Part shown: positions 42,223 through 54,195 of the stretch, piece by piece
Layout of the letters: each line of letters starts with the position of its first letter
How positions within the stretch are numbered: the stretch's first letter is position 1
Assembly (NCBI GenBank): GCA_047495785.1
Contig: JBLDXI010000004.1
Coordinates: forward strand, 434,001-498,000
DNA length: 64,000 nt
Direction of reading: 5' to 3'
DNA from: Lepidodermella squamata
Taxonomy: Eukaryota; Gastrotricha
Notes under the pieces: model-generated
Databases searched by the model: none
Seen by the model: only the letters and a program-made list of their open reading frames with translations
Told to the model about the DNA's origin: nothing
Translations under genes and position numbers: made by a program

Positions 42223-43201
42223 CAGACTTGGGAAAACTCCTGAGTAGGACGATTCAAAATTCTTCGATTCTGATTCCGATTTTTAAAAGTAGATTCTTGA
42301 CTCCTGAGTCTGAAAATAGATTCCGATTCTAACCCATTCAATTCTGATTCCCGATTCTGAAAAAATTCTCGGTTTTATCGTAACGTGCGCCTGAATATTA
42401 AAAATTAAAAACCAAACCACACCTTTGACACGCGTTTACATACAATTCGGTCAATGCTCTTTTCTGCTGGGTTACATGAGTGGACTTCTACCATGTTTCT
42501 CGTACTCACCTTAGCGGCGCACAGCTTAGCGGGCTTGCCCTGCGATGAAAATAGGTAGTAAAACGGCCTGGCATTAGTGCGCGCGCATTCGCACAAGACG
42601 TACGTGATCACCTGTACTCGCCAATAATTGTACACGCAACGCTATTGGATACGCAATCACACCGCGCGCGTCTGTTCTTGGAGCTGTAATGCGATTGGTT
42701 GACAATCATGTAAACACAGCGTGTCATAATTATAACTGAAACGCTATTGGCTGGTCAGTAAATGTTTACAAGTTAACCTGGGCAAATTGCCCGCTTATAT
42801 TTTTACTCGGCACGCTATTGGTCTACGCTAACTTGACGCGCGCGCGATCGGAAATTTTATTGGCGGAAAGTTTCTCTCGCGGCAATACGCAAAGTCACGT
42901 GATGCTATGTTTAACGTGGCGGTTGATTGGAGGCGAAGACAGCGCGCGTTAATGCCAATCACGTGAGCTAATGTTTAACGTAACGCTATTGGTTGACAAA
43001 TTGATAGGCAAAGGTGGAGGCAGCGCGCGTTAATGCCGGTTTTAGGAATCGCGATTCTCTGCGTCTTCCCGATTCTCGACGGTGCCGATTCTGATTCCGA
43101 CTCTCAAAAAACGATTCGCGAAATGTTCGATTCAAAATTCCCTAAAGAATCGGAGTCAGAACCGAGAATCTCGATTCTTTAGAGTCGAATCCCCAAGTCT
43201 G
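42223..43201. mobile_element. hAT-type MITE with CGCTATTGG repeats
   Basis: 979 bp. Ends are CAGACTTGGG and its complement. Exact 8-bp flanking duplication GTTTAAAC (42215-42222, 43202-43209), itself palindromic. Sub-terminal GATTCCGATTCT-like words occur at both ends. The centre (42600-43010) holds four to five CGCTATTGG or related (T)GATTGG boxes, i.e. inverted CCAAT boxes, plus CACGTGA words. No coding capacity. Confidence 0.88.
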
Positions 43202-43255
43202 GTTTAAACCCTGTTTTTTCAAAATTTTCGGACCTGTTTAAACAGCCCCAACCCT

Positions 43256-43392
43256 GCTATCAGCACAGGAGGCGGGCTTCGATGAAAGCAAGCTCGACAG
43301 TTTCGCATTTAAACAATTCGCTAAAGGGCTCTTTAGTTTCAGATATTTCTTCGCATAGCTCATCATTGAATGAAATCATTGAGGTGGACTGA
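43256..43392 (+). pseudogene. Zinc-finger gene copy 3, 3' fragment only
   Basis: Encodes YQHRRRASMKASSTVSHLNN and the Ser-rich tail ending EIIEVD with TGA, matching the ends of copies 1 and 2. Both fingers and exon 1 are missing, and a short deletion removes several tail residues. The 5' break lies about 45 bp from the hAT-type MITE. Confidence 0.85.
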
Positions 43393-44280
43393 ATACGTAT
43401 CAAAATTCGTGTTTGTTTTGTTTTGAGATTATACAGGTTCATGAAATTGGAATAATAAATCCGCTATTACTGACACTGATTATATTGCATTTCGTTTGTA
43501 ACCATTAAGCGATAGGCAGTTCGGCAGAAGGAAGTGCCTGGCGCCTCACCACGGATGTAGTAAACATTTCTAAGTTTTCAGCGCAAACTATGAATGCAGT
43601 GCTTTATCATTTATCAAACACAATCCTGTAAAGTGAAACCGATTTATTGGTGGTCTGTGTTACGAATATTTACTGCGACATTGCCCTATAGACACAGGGG
43701 TATATAATAGATTGATGCAGTGTGGCCAAAAAACCTCATGAAATTGACAGACCAGTGAGCTGAATATTGATTTTCCTCTCCGGTATGGCCGAGATGGGTG
43801 AGGATTTCCAAGGACTGAATCTATGGGGATCGATCATTTGTAGGCCCTAATTTTACCTCTACGTAAGGTCGAACTCCTACAATCTATATCCCATTGTCAT
43901 ATTTAGATCTGGCCAGTGTCTACTTTTCACGACTGGGGAACAGGCAGGAAAACCCCAAATAAACACTCGGAGCCGAAAACACCCAAAAGTATCCCCAAGC
44001 TCGATAATCCCACTTCGCACACTGCCCGTCCTACCTAAAATAATTAAATACTGGTACAATGATGCTCCGATTATTGGGTGCATAATAACTGCCGTTCAGC
44101 CGATCATTAGTTATTGATCGTTTCGAGAATGGCCCCTTTCAAATGCAACGCGACAAAATCGTCACTCCGAGCAAACTCATGAGACACTATTAGGTGTTCA
44201 ATAACGAGTTTAATTTACTTCAAAAATTTCTCATCCAGTGCTCATCATTTCCAAAACCGCGATACGTTACATGACTAGTC
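43393..44280. other. Duplicated spacer between zinc-finger relic and lectin gene D
   Basis: Homologous to 31522-32572 in order and orientation. Non-coding. Confidence 0.7.
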
Positions 44281-46214
44281 TCATGAAGAAAATGTCTCGC
44301 ATAAGGCAAAGTCTCCCCTGCTGGAACACGTTGTCAGGGCGTAGTAGAAATCTGCAGCTGGAAATCCGTCCGTTAGATCACGTTTTGTCAAAAAGCCACA
44401 ACCATCGCCATTGGCCATAGCCCACTGAGCTTGAACGTACGTGAAATCTGAGCCGTCGTCCCATTTGAACACGCCGTTCTGGCGGCTGAGGCCGATCCAC
44501 GCAGCGGAAATGCCCGCTGCCGACACCGCTTGCCTAGCAGCAGCCAACTCAGCGTCCGACCTTATCGAAGCCAGCGCAGCATTGTTGACCTCGGCGCATT
44601 TCGACGGGGCGACGCTTTGTATATTATCGTTCATGTCCACTAAAAAGTACCGCTTGGTCGCATTCTGACAGCTCGTTTGGTCAACATAATCAATAGAAGC
44701 CGGAATGCGAAGTTCAGTAGCCGCGTTGCAACCAGCTGTATTTGCCACGCAACGAACAGCCGCGTCACTCTTGCCGACGCAACGGAAATAGACGGACTGA
44801 GACAAATTTACAGGGATTTTCAAAAATTGGGAAGAACCAGAGCAGTAAACTTACGGGAGGCGATATATCCTGGATGCATTTGTCGTGATTGAGTTGGAAG
44901 GTCTGCAATCCAGAGAACAGTTTTGCCTGCCGTAGCAAAGAAGCTGATGATACAAGCCGAAAATGGGTAACACATTGTGAATCACCTGAGTTTGATCTTG
45001 AGGACAAATTGCGTAGCAAGACGTTCGGTTGGATGTATCCTTGCACGAGACGGCATTCTATTACGAAACAGCGAATGATTAAGCTTCGAATACTCATGGC
45101 TTCACTTACACCAAGCAGGCAAGCGTCCCTGTTGATGTAAACTTGGGTCGAATATTTCTGGGTTTCATTGTTGGCGAAGCAGCCAGGGCTTTGCGGCCGG
45201 CAATCTTTGAATTTCCCAGTCGTTGAATCGAAGCAACGGATGTGCGACTTCTCGCTAACTGGAACACTGACTATAAACATAAAGGAATATCAATCGAGTT
45301 AGTATCAGTCTTTCCCAGACTCACCTGCGCCGTTGATGCACAACGTTAAATTAGAGTACAGCGTCGAGTTGGTGACCTGAAAAAAGTTGAGTTCTCAATT
45401 CTAAGTTTCATAATAAACGTTTTGAGTGATTTGAAAAAATTTCGAATTTAAAAAATCCTGAGAATTTCAGGAATGTAACAACGATTTTTTCAAAATAACA
45501 GAATAATAGCAAAACATCATACCCAATTTTCGGGGCAAGAGAACGCGTCTGGAACACAGGTTTGGATGGCATTGTTAGAAACGCATCGCCTGAATGGTAA
45601 TTTCTAGGGAAATCGCAAAGCATGAACTATCGCAGCAGTCAGTACAATGTCTCACTTCAAAAGCAGCTCGCTTCTTCTCGCATTCGTTGATGTTGTATTT
45701 GAAGCTCAACGTCGCAGTCTGATCGCTGAACCGGAATAACTGTAATTGAAAATATGTTTCTTACATAATTGACAGAAATAAGAAAGTTGAAGCGTACACT
45801 CATTAGCCCCGGGTTATTACAGCCGATATTATCAGGTACGCAATACGGGGTTAGAGCTTTGTATTTGTAGCACATCCGAGCATTCTAAAATTGAAAAATC
45901 AAATATGTTTTAAGCATTCTTTTCGGAGAGAAATTGACCAACCCCTGTATAACAGACGCCGTCCTTTTTGAAAATTGAACCCAGCTATCCGCAGAGAAAA
46001 TTGAATTTTGAGGCTATTTCTAGCGAATTGAATCAATTCAAACCTGATATTCGGTGAGTACATCAGAGCCATTGGCAGCTAGTAAGCAGCTGGTAAATCG
46101 GTTGCTGAATTGCGAGAAGCACCGAACCCAGTTGTCCGGCTTCTGGCCCCAAGCCATGTCGACCAACGCCAGCAGCATCAGCAGTAACGCCAAAGCTTTG
46201 ATATGAGCAATCAT
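44281..46214 (-). CDS. Lectin-family gene D: signal peptide, five Cys modules, CLECT
   Basis: Exons: 46044-46214, 45943-45984, 45798-45884, 45656-45739, 45523-45603, 45325-45376, 45110-45270, 44986-45057, 44855-44926, 44281-44796. This is the clearest full-length member, about 388 residues. Signal peptide MIAHIKALALLLMLLALVDM; modules at WVRCF, RMCYKY, FRRCV, HIRCF and YFRCV; CLECT with WIGLSRQNGVFKWDDGSDF and final ALCETFSS. Module 1 has Ser where C/E/F have the third Cys. ATG 46214 was chosen over 46250 because it aligns with the starts of B and C. Very close to C in exons and introns, so it is a recent duplicate. Confidence 0.9.
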
Positions 46215-46966
46215 CTTAAAACTAGTAAACACTAGTAAAAAATTATTCAAAAATTACGTTTTATATAGTTTTTTTTCTATAAAATAAAGCGAATGAAATG
46301 GCGATTTCTGATTTTTGAGCACGCGCGTGCCCTCCTGCGTTGACGAGATGAGCTTGCGTTACTTTTATTCTGGTTAGCGTATTGGTTAGCGTAAACATCA
46401 TGTGATGTTTTTTTGGCAAAAAGCACTAGATAGACAAGAATGTTGACAAATTATAATAAGAGTGTTGACAATTAGTCTCATGATTTGCCAACAAAATAAG
46501 TGCTTTGGATTTGATTTGATTTGATTTAGCATTTAGCCCCTATTTTCAATGATTTAGATTTAAAATGATTGATCTACGCCGGGAAGAATTTTGATTCGAT
46601 TGATTTTGATTTAACCATGGTGATGCAATCGAAAAACTTGATACCGCGAAACCAAGATCTCTCGTCTTATTTAACGAAAGTTTGCTATGGAGAGGGACAA
46701 TTACTTCAAATTCGCGTTATTTTATTTATTTCTTGAATTTTGAATCCCCACAAAATGGAATAATTAGAGTTGACATCAAGCGGCACCAACAGGTTTTCAA
46801 ATTAAATGTAATTCAGTAGGTATTCGTTGAAGTTCACTGTTCACATTTTTTATTTCGGCCATCGTTTACTCAAGACGGATTCAAATTCGATTACATTAAA
46901 TATCCAGGATCTAGACTCGCAGAACTTCTCCTGGCACTGCACCTCTCAATCAAAGAGATCGGAAAG
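46215..46966. other. Upstream region of gene D with TTTGATTTGATTT tract
   Basis: Contains a GATTTGATTTGATTTGATTT run at about 46506-46530, like the hAT-type MITE at 39935, perhaps a fragment of it. Otherwise no supported feature. Confidence 0.5.
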
Positions 46967-49922
46967 TTAGTTCCATTCGCACAACACTTCATTAGGAGGA
47001 TTATGCGGCTGGCAAGATATGTTCCAATCACCGTAGACTTTGCATAATTGCACGTTGCAAGGCCGATCAACCAGCTCAAGCAAGCGACCCCGATTCCATG
47101 GTCGCCGAAGCTGCGCACAGCCTAGGCTGATTCACGCTCGGCTTGCCGGCCTGCCATGGCGGAATGCCAGCATAGGGCGTGCCATCGCCCCACAGCCACG
47201 TGCCATTGTTAGCTTTCCAAAGATCAACGTAAGCCTCGGTGATGGCATACCTCAACATCGCAGATTGAGCCGCTTGAAAATCTGCCTCGTTTTTGATTCG
47301 TGCCAACCGCCAACTTGCGCCAACTTCACACTTCCTTGTAGAGGAACAGACCACAGGCGCTTTGATATGTTTACTACAACTGTCCCTCGCTGGAGTTTGT
47401 AAGCTTTTAGAGTCCTTGGGAAGCCATAGTTGTGTCGACTGGAATAACTGTGATGGACAAAAAGGAAATTAGGCAACATTAGCAATCGAGAGGTCCAGGC
47501 AAGAAAACCCGAAAAACTGCAAATGGAAAAGGGAACCTTTGATCTAACATTTTCGGGGATCCTACTCTCACTGATAGCGGCGAAAAGTGAAGTTTCAGGA
47601 TTCTTTAAGACTTGGAGACGGTTCCCAGCTGGGACCTTTGCTAGGTTGAAAAATAATCCCACATTTGTAATACTCACCTTTTTTGGGGTTACGAAGGTCT
47701 CACAAAGTGCCCGAGAACCGGTGCTGTTGAGGGCAGGTGCGAGGCGAGCAAGTGCTTTGTCTTCTCGATCATCAATCACATACAACCCCTCTGGCAGATA
47801 ATAAGGAGCGATTCGCGGCAAGCCATCGATGTAGCTAGATCCATCGTGCCATTTGAAAACGCCATTCAGCCGGATGAGGCCGATGACGGCCTTTTCAACG
47901 GGATAAGTAAGATAGGACCTCAGAGTCTTCAATTCGACTGATGTCCTCACAGTCGCCAGCATTCCGTTGTTATCGATGCATTGCTGTTTGAAGCCCTCTA
48001 AAGATTGACTTCCAGCGACTAAGAAGAATTCCTTAGTGGCATTCCGGCAGCTGCCAGCGTTCGAGTATGCGCAATTTGGCGGGATTTGCTGTTCCTTGGC
48101 AGATTCACAGCCCGTTGCATTCGACACGCAACGAACCGAAGCATCAACATTCGCCACACAACGGAAAAATCCAGGCTATAAAATAAAAAATAAATAGAGT
48201 TTTCGAGTTTTCAAAACGCCGTAAAGTCGATTTTTGAGGTAATTCTGATTCCGATTCATTTGCAAATTTCGGCGATAGGTATTTTTGTATAATTTATACA
48301 CGAATATAGGCGGAAAATTTAAGATCCTCCTTATCATACTTGAATGGGGTTCTCAATTTATTATTTTGATAAACCCTTCAAATCAAATATTATCAAAATA
48401 AAAAATACTTACAGTGATATCCTCGATACAGCTTTCGTGATTACGTTGAAAAGTCTGATCGCTAGAATATATTTTGGCCTGTAATGTGAAAATTAACAGT
48501 ATAAATACACCTTTTTATCTCAACTTGAGCTTCAATTTCACCTCCGTCAAGATTTGTGGGCAAATGCCGTGACAGGACTTGGTTCCCGAACCATCCAAGC
48601 ACTGAACTGCGTTCTGTGGAAATGGCGGAATGAAAAATCGCTGTAAAATAGATAGGGATAAAAATACCCCAAATTGGCAGTTGTAAAAGTTGCTGTAGAC
48701 GTTTTTTGAAAATTGTTGAGTCTCATTGTTGGCGAAGCAGCCATGTCCTTGTGGTCGGCAGGTGGTAAACTGAAGTGTTGTAGCATCAAAGCAGCGAATG
48801 TGCGGTCTCTCGCTAACAGGAACAACAACTGATATTGAGATTGAAGATTGAATATTGGCAACAATTTTGTAGGTGAATAAACCTTACCTGATCCGTTGAT
48901 ACAAGAGCTTAGGTTCTGATACAGAAGCTTTTCCGTAGTCTGTGAAAATAAAGCATTCAAAATGTATTGGATTAGTTATTTTTTTTGCTATCAGCTGAAA
49001 GTTTGTAGTAAAAGCTGATAACCCATTCCATCGTTGACAAAGCAGATTTACCCAGCTTTTTGGACAGGTGTATGGATAGGGAACGCAGGTTTTAGTTTCG
49101 CTTCCTGACGCACAGCGCTGAAATAGCAGATTCTGGTTCGAAGTTGGTAGAAAAACGTCACGATCAATCAGCGGTTTAATTGAAAGCGTCTTACCTTGAA
49201 TTCATCTTTCTTGCGTTCGCATTCGTTGGACGAGTTTTTGAAGGTCGTGTTTGCGAACAAAAAGAGCTGATAAACAGATTAGAAAAATGATACTTTAATA
49301 TGTCAAGGTCCTCCTTTTACTGCTTACTGGAACCAAATTTACAGTTTACAGTTAGCGAAAACTAATTTTAGAAATGGTCACGGGCCTGAAAGCATTTTCA
49401 AAGGTGCGATGGCTGGCGAATATAATTATTCAAGCCTATTCGATAATTATTTATATTATTCGAGTATTTAATCCAGAAATAAACTGTTACCAATTTGTCG
49501 AATTTTACCAAAACAACCTTACGTTCATTTCGAACACCAGATCGCAGCCAATATTTCCTGGGACGCATCGAGGCGTGATGGCATCGTATTTGTAGCACAT
49601 TTGGTAACTCTACTTGTAGATTTATTATTTTCAATTCAACAAATAAATCCAACAATTCTCACGCCTTGGTTGCAGACGCTATGACTGGGGTAGACAGTGA
49701 ATTCCTGAAAATTAGCATTATCAGTGCATAACATAAATTGAATTTTCTGAGAAGTACTTGATATTCGATGAGAGGATCGCATCGCACCGTAGCATCAACG
49801 CAGGACTTGAAGCGGTTGTTCAGCTGCGAGTAACACCTAAGTTGCGGGACAGCAGCAACAGCTGCCAGGTCCAGCAGCGCCAGCAGCAGAAAAGACAGTC
49901 CACGCCAAGAAAGGTTCGCCAT
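46967..49922 (-). CDS. Lectin-family gene E with two CLECT domains; frameshifted near the end
   Basis: Exons: 49758-49922, 49663-49704, 49523-49609, 49195-49266, 49052-49117, 48888-48939, 48668-48828, 48542-48613, 48413-48478, 47678-48175, then 47447 downward. Signal peptide MANLSWRGLSFLLLALLDLA; Cys modules at LRCYS, QMCYKY, RCASG, HIRCF and FFRCV; CLECT 1 (IGLIRLNGVFKWHDGSSY, ALCETF) and CLECT 2 (NNGTWLWGDGTPYAGIPPWQ). Compared with F, a 4-bp tandem duplication at 47077-47084 (CAAGCAAG on the plus strand) makes an early stop at 47076. The displaced frame continues to VLCEWN and a stop at 46967. So the annotated product lacks the last disulfide segment unless an undetected splice corrects it. 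Confidence 0.82.
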
Positions 49923-50585
49923 AAAATAAAGCTCAATTCGTTATTCGAATGAAAGCATCAAATAGAAAAAAAATATTTAGCTCTGCGAATGGAGTAAAAT
50001 TGGAATGAAATGACGAAATTCGTCTATTAATTTTTCCGCTTTTAATTTTAGGGGTGAAGTAAGAGCGTTTTTGACTGGAAAAATTGTCCTGTAACCTCGA
50101 GAAAAAACGAATACAGAACGTGACCTGTTAAATACAATTGCGAATTGAAGAAAAAAGTGGTTTTTTTGTCTCATTAAGAAATCATTATTGCGCTTGGACA
50201 CGATGAGACAATTCGCTGTTCAAATTTTCAATCCATTTCCAGTCCATTAAGTCCATTAAGGACAAAAATCGAAGCTGTGACAATTGATGAATCTGAACTA
50301 GAAAACAGACAATAGAGAAATTCAGTGAAATTCAGTGAAGTTCGGGCTAGTGAAGCATTATTGGCCGAAATGAGTCACGTCCCGCTTTTTGTTCCAGTTC
50401 AATAGACATAGACAATCCGAGTGAAAACAATAACACTGCTCATCAATTATTTTTTCATGGCTCGTGCTTGTTCAAACCAAACAGGCAATTTGCATCATTT
50501 CAATTTTTATTCATTTGCCGCGCTGTATTTTTTCCAACTCCTTGAATTTGGGCTATTAGTTTTCATTTGCTGGCTGCAAAAATCG
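49923..50585. promoter_or_regulatory. Divergent promoter region shared by lectin genes E and F
   Basis: 663 bp between the two opposite start codons. AT-rich, with no ORF supported by family similarity. A bidirectional regulatory region is inferred from geometry. No core promoter motif was identified with confidence. Confidence 0.5.
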
Positions 50586-53500
50586 ATGGCTCGATATTAT
50601 TTTGCGCTGTTCCTTGTGTTAACTGTCACGCTGATCGAACTAGCAGCTGTAGATGCGGGCGCCGACGATCCGTTTGTTAGGTGTTATTCACGGCTGAACA
50701 ACCGATTCAAGCGTTGCGCCGACGCGCAGCAAGGCTGTGATCTACTCGTCGAATACGACGTTCGATTCTCGACTAACGATAATCCTTCTTTATTCAATAT
50801 CACTTTTATTCAGATTGACGAAGTTTACTACGGAGCTAAATTATGCCGTAACACAACAGCTGATTTCCCTGAAGGATTGGTAATACTCGCCATACTTTCT
50901 GTCGAAAGCAATCATACAATACCATTATGTAGAGTGTTCGAATGTGCTACAAATACAAGGATGTCACGCCGCGTTGCGTCCCTGGTAGACTCGGATGTGA
51001 TCTATCAAGCGAAATCAATGTGAGTAATTAATAAAACAACAATTCACTGTTCATTTTCATAACAAATCAAAAGCCTGTACCTGTATCTCAATATCCCTTC
51101 GCAAAGAAATTACCGTATTTGTTCCAATAATCGCCAAACCGTAATAGTAGCCCACGGTTGAGGGGTCAAGTCGGTTCGATTATACAAAAATGAGCGATTC
51201 GCCAAAAATCAATTTTCAAATTTTTCAAAATTTCGAGGTTGAAATGTTAGCAGCCCAAATATAGCATTCGCTCAAAAATGGTGTTAGTACCCATGCTCAT
51301 GCAATATTTTACGATATAGCACTCGTAATTCATATAATATAAAATGTAATTGACCTAATTCAGAAAGAATTCACTTATTGGCTCACAGGGCTTTTAAGTA
51401 ATTTCGAATATGCTAATTTTGATTGAATCGATAAATACTTTGTGAAATAGCTGAGGGAATTTCATATGTTATGTGTTAGATGTGTTAGTTGAAACATGTT
51501 AGATGTTTTGCGTATTTGTTATTTATGGCGGTCTGCCCACCAATTCTTCTCTCAAAAGCCCATTCTTACCCAAATTCCAAGAAAATTCTGACTTGGTCAT
51601 AGATCCTAGATCCAGATTCATTTCCTGTTTTTTCCAGAGTTTCCTGTTTGTAAATGGATCATTTGAACGTTCTTTTGAACTATGCGAGCAAAAGAAAGAC
51701 GAATTTGCGGTAAGACTTATAACGCGTTATACGTCATAATTGTATAATGACTCTTGTTTCTTTTGATTAGAATTTGGAATTCCGGCGGTGCATAATTCCG
51801 CCGAAAAAAGCAATCATAACTTGCGTGCCTGATCCATTTACCTGTCCAGAGCCCTATGTATAATGATTGTCTCTTACATTTTAAATTGATTCGAATATTT
51901 TTCAACTTTTTAGGTCACAGAGAAATTTATATATTCTAACCTGAGTTTATGCACCAACGGATCACGTAAGAATCCCTTTTCAATCATGAGACTTGGTTAT
52001 TATTCCGAATTCCTAACAAATATTGAACAGTTGCGGGGTTTTTTCGATTGACATTGAATTGACTGAAATAGAGTGCCTTTGGTCTCGGAATTTTGTTCAA
52101 ATTTAAGGATTCTCCTGTCTGAGGGCTAGGGCTCAATTACATGCTAAATCACATGTCCTTGATCTCTATATGTTGTTCTCGAGCGAAATCTATTCTCATA
52201 GCTAATATACTTTCAAACAAATCTTCATGATGCTTTCATACACTTTTAAAGTTCGCGTTCCGGCGAGCGAGAAACCTCACATTCGCTGTTTCGATACCAG
52301 AACACTTCAGTACACCGCCTGCCGACCACAAGCAAGTGGCTGTAAGGCTAACAATGAGACTCGACAGTTTTCGATCAATGTCTACAGCAACCTTTACAAC
52401 TGCAAACATGGGGTAGAGTCCTAGTATAATTTTGTAGCTGTGATGTTAATCTCAACCCTTAACAGTATGCTGTTCAATGCGTTGATGCTTTCGGTAGCCA
52501 ATATTGTCACGCCGTTTGCCCACAAAATTCCACACAGGTAAAGTCGCAGCTCAAATACAATATTACATCGTATAGCTGTTTCAACGCGGAAGGTCAAAAT
52601 CTACATCGACGATGAGTACTTCGAATTCAATCATGACACCTGCATCAAAGATATAGCTGTGAGTTGCCATTTTCGAATGCGATTTGTTGTTAATAAACTA
52701 TGATTGAACCCATAGAACATAGATAACCTTTACCTATTTGCAGGGCTTCCATTGATTATTGCTTAATTTTCATGATTTAGCCTGCCCTTCTCCGTTGTGT
52801 GGCGAATTATGATGATGCCGTTCGATGCGTGTCGAATGCAACGGGCTGTGATGCTGACAAGGAGCGCACTATTCCGGCGTTCACCTATCCTGACGCGGAT
52901 AGCTGCGAGAAAGCAGCTAAGGGATACCTTCTAATAGGTAGCCCTAATTCAATTGAAGAGTATCAACAACAATGCGCCGATAACAATGCGATGGTGGCGA
53001 GTGTTAGATCCTCATCCGAATTGGAGTCTTTGAGGTCTTTCCTGGGAGAACCATGTACTCGTGCTACTTTCGGTCTTATGCGATCGCTTGGTAGTTTCAG
53101 CTGGCTCGATGGGGTTGTATATACCGATGGTTTGCCGCCATTATCTTCGTATTATATGCGGGATGGTATTTATTTTATGGATGACAGCAGCGGATATGCT
53201 AGGATTTTAGACAGCAGTCTCAATAAGTTTTATCTGCCAGCACTATGTGAAACTTTCTTTCCATTCAAGAAGGTATGGTCAGTTTTAGCATGTCTTCTAT
53301 CATCTTAGTTCCTAATTTAAATGGATTGGAAAATTCTGTAACCTCTGAAGATTCGTTGACCCTTTTGACCTAAATTTATATGTATCAGGTATTTCCAGAT
53401 AACGGAATTTACTTATGAAATAGAGATAAAATGTGAATATTTAGTGCGATCATTGATAAAATTCGGTAAATTTTGAAACCCTAGATCATAGATCACAGAA

Positions 53501-54195
53501 CCTACCTTGAATAGTAACATGGGCGTATGGGTTGCGTGTCGCGTTGATTAAGGCCTCTTCGACGTCCTAGTGCTCTCATAAATAGGAACAGAAATTTGGC
53601 GAATTTCGATCATAAGCGAAATATTGTATACAAAGCTAGAGATGGCACTTACTTTTATTCCACCGATGAATCTTTATTCGAGAATCGGAGACCCGATTCA
53701 CCATTAGCCATAATTTCTTTATTTCTGATATCACAGACTTTCATGACTACTGCGCTGATTTCGAACCCAGCAGACTTGCCAGGTTCATTTAGAGCCAATT
53801 GTCCAAACCATCTCAAGCCGCTTACTGATGAAAGTGGCGGTATGTGGTATTTGGCAAGAATTAAAAGCGAGGCAGAGCGACGAGCGGCTCAAGCTGTCAT
53901 GTTTCGCCTTGACATCATGCAGGCTAACGTTGATCTGTGGACATTGAACGGCACGTGGCTGTGGGGTGATGGCACACCGTATGCTGGTATTCCGCCGTGG
54001 CAGTCGGGTAGGCCTAGGCGAAATCAAGTGGGCCTTTGCGGTGCTGACGTGACACGCGAATCGGGGTGCCTTGAGCTGGTCGACCGAGCATGCACCGCTA
54101 CATCAGCCGGCTCGGACAAGGCTCTTTGCGAGTGGCGCTGGCAGACTGAACAATATGATTTCGCTCCATCTATGAAATACTATGAAAATGTTTGA
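50586..54195 (+). CDS. Lectin-family gene F: signal peptide, five Cys modules, two CLECT domains
   Basis: Exons: 50586-50759, 50814-50879, 50933-51019, 51638-51709, 51771-51857, 51914-51965, 52252-52412, 52466-52537, 52593-52658, 52781-53272, 53737-54195. Every junction is GT-AG and in phase. Signal peptide MARYYFALFLVLTVTLIELA; modules at VRCYS, RMCYKY, FRRCI, HIRCF and LLRCV; CLECT 1 (FGLMRSLGSFSWLDGVVY, ALCETFF) and CLECT 2 (WLWGDGTPYAGIPPWQ, ALCEWRW). Exon 2 is 66 nt instead of the family's 42. It is the intact inverted partner of gene E. An AATAAA occurs at 54353-54358. Probably secreted; ligand unknown. Confidence 0.9.

Noticed and set aside
47523-47801. Plus-strand ORF opposite gene E
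   Set aside because: Shadow of CLECT exon 10 and the adjacent intron of gene E.
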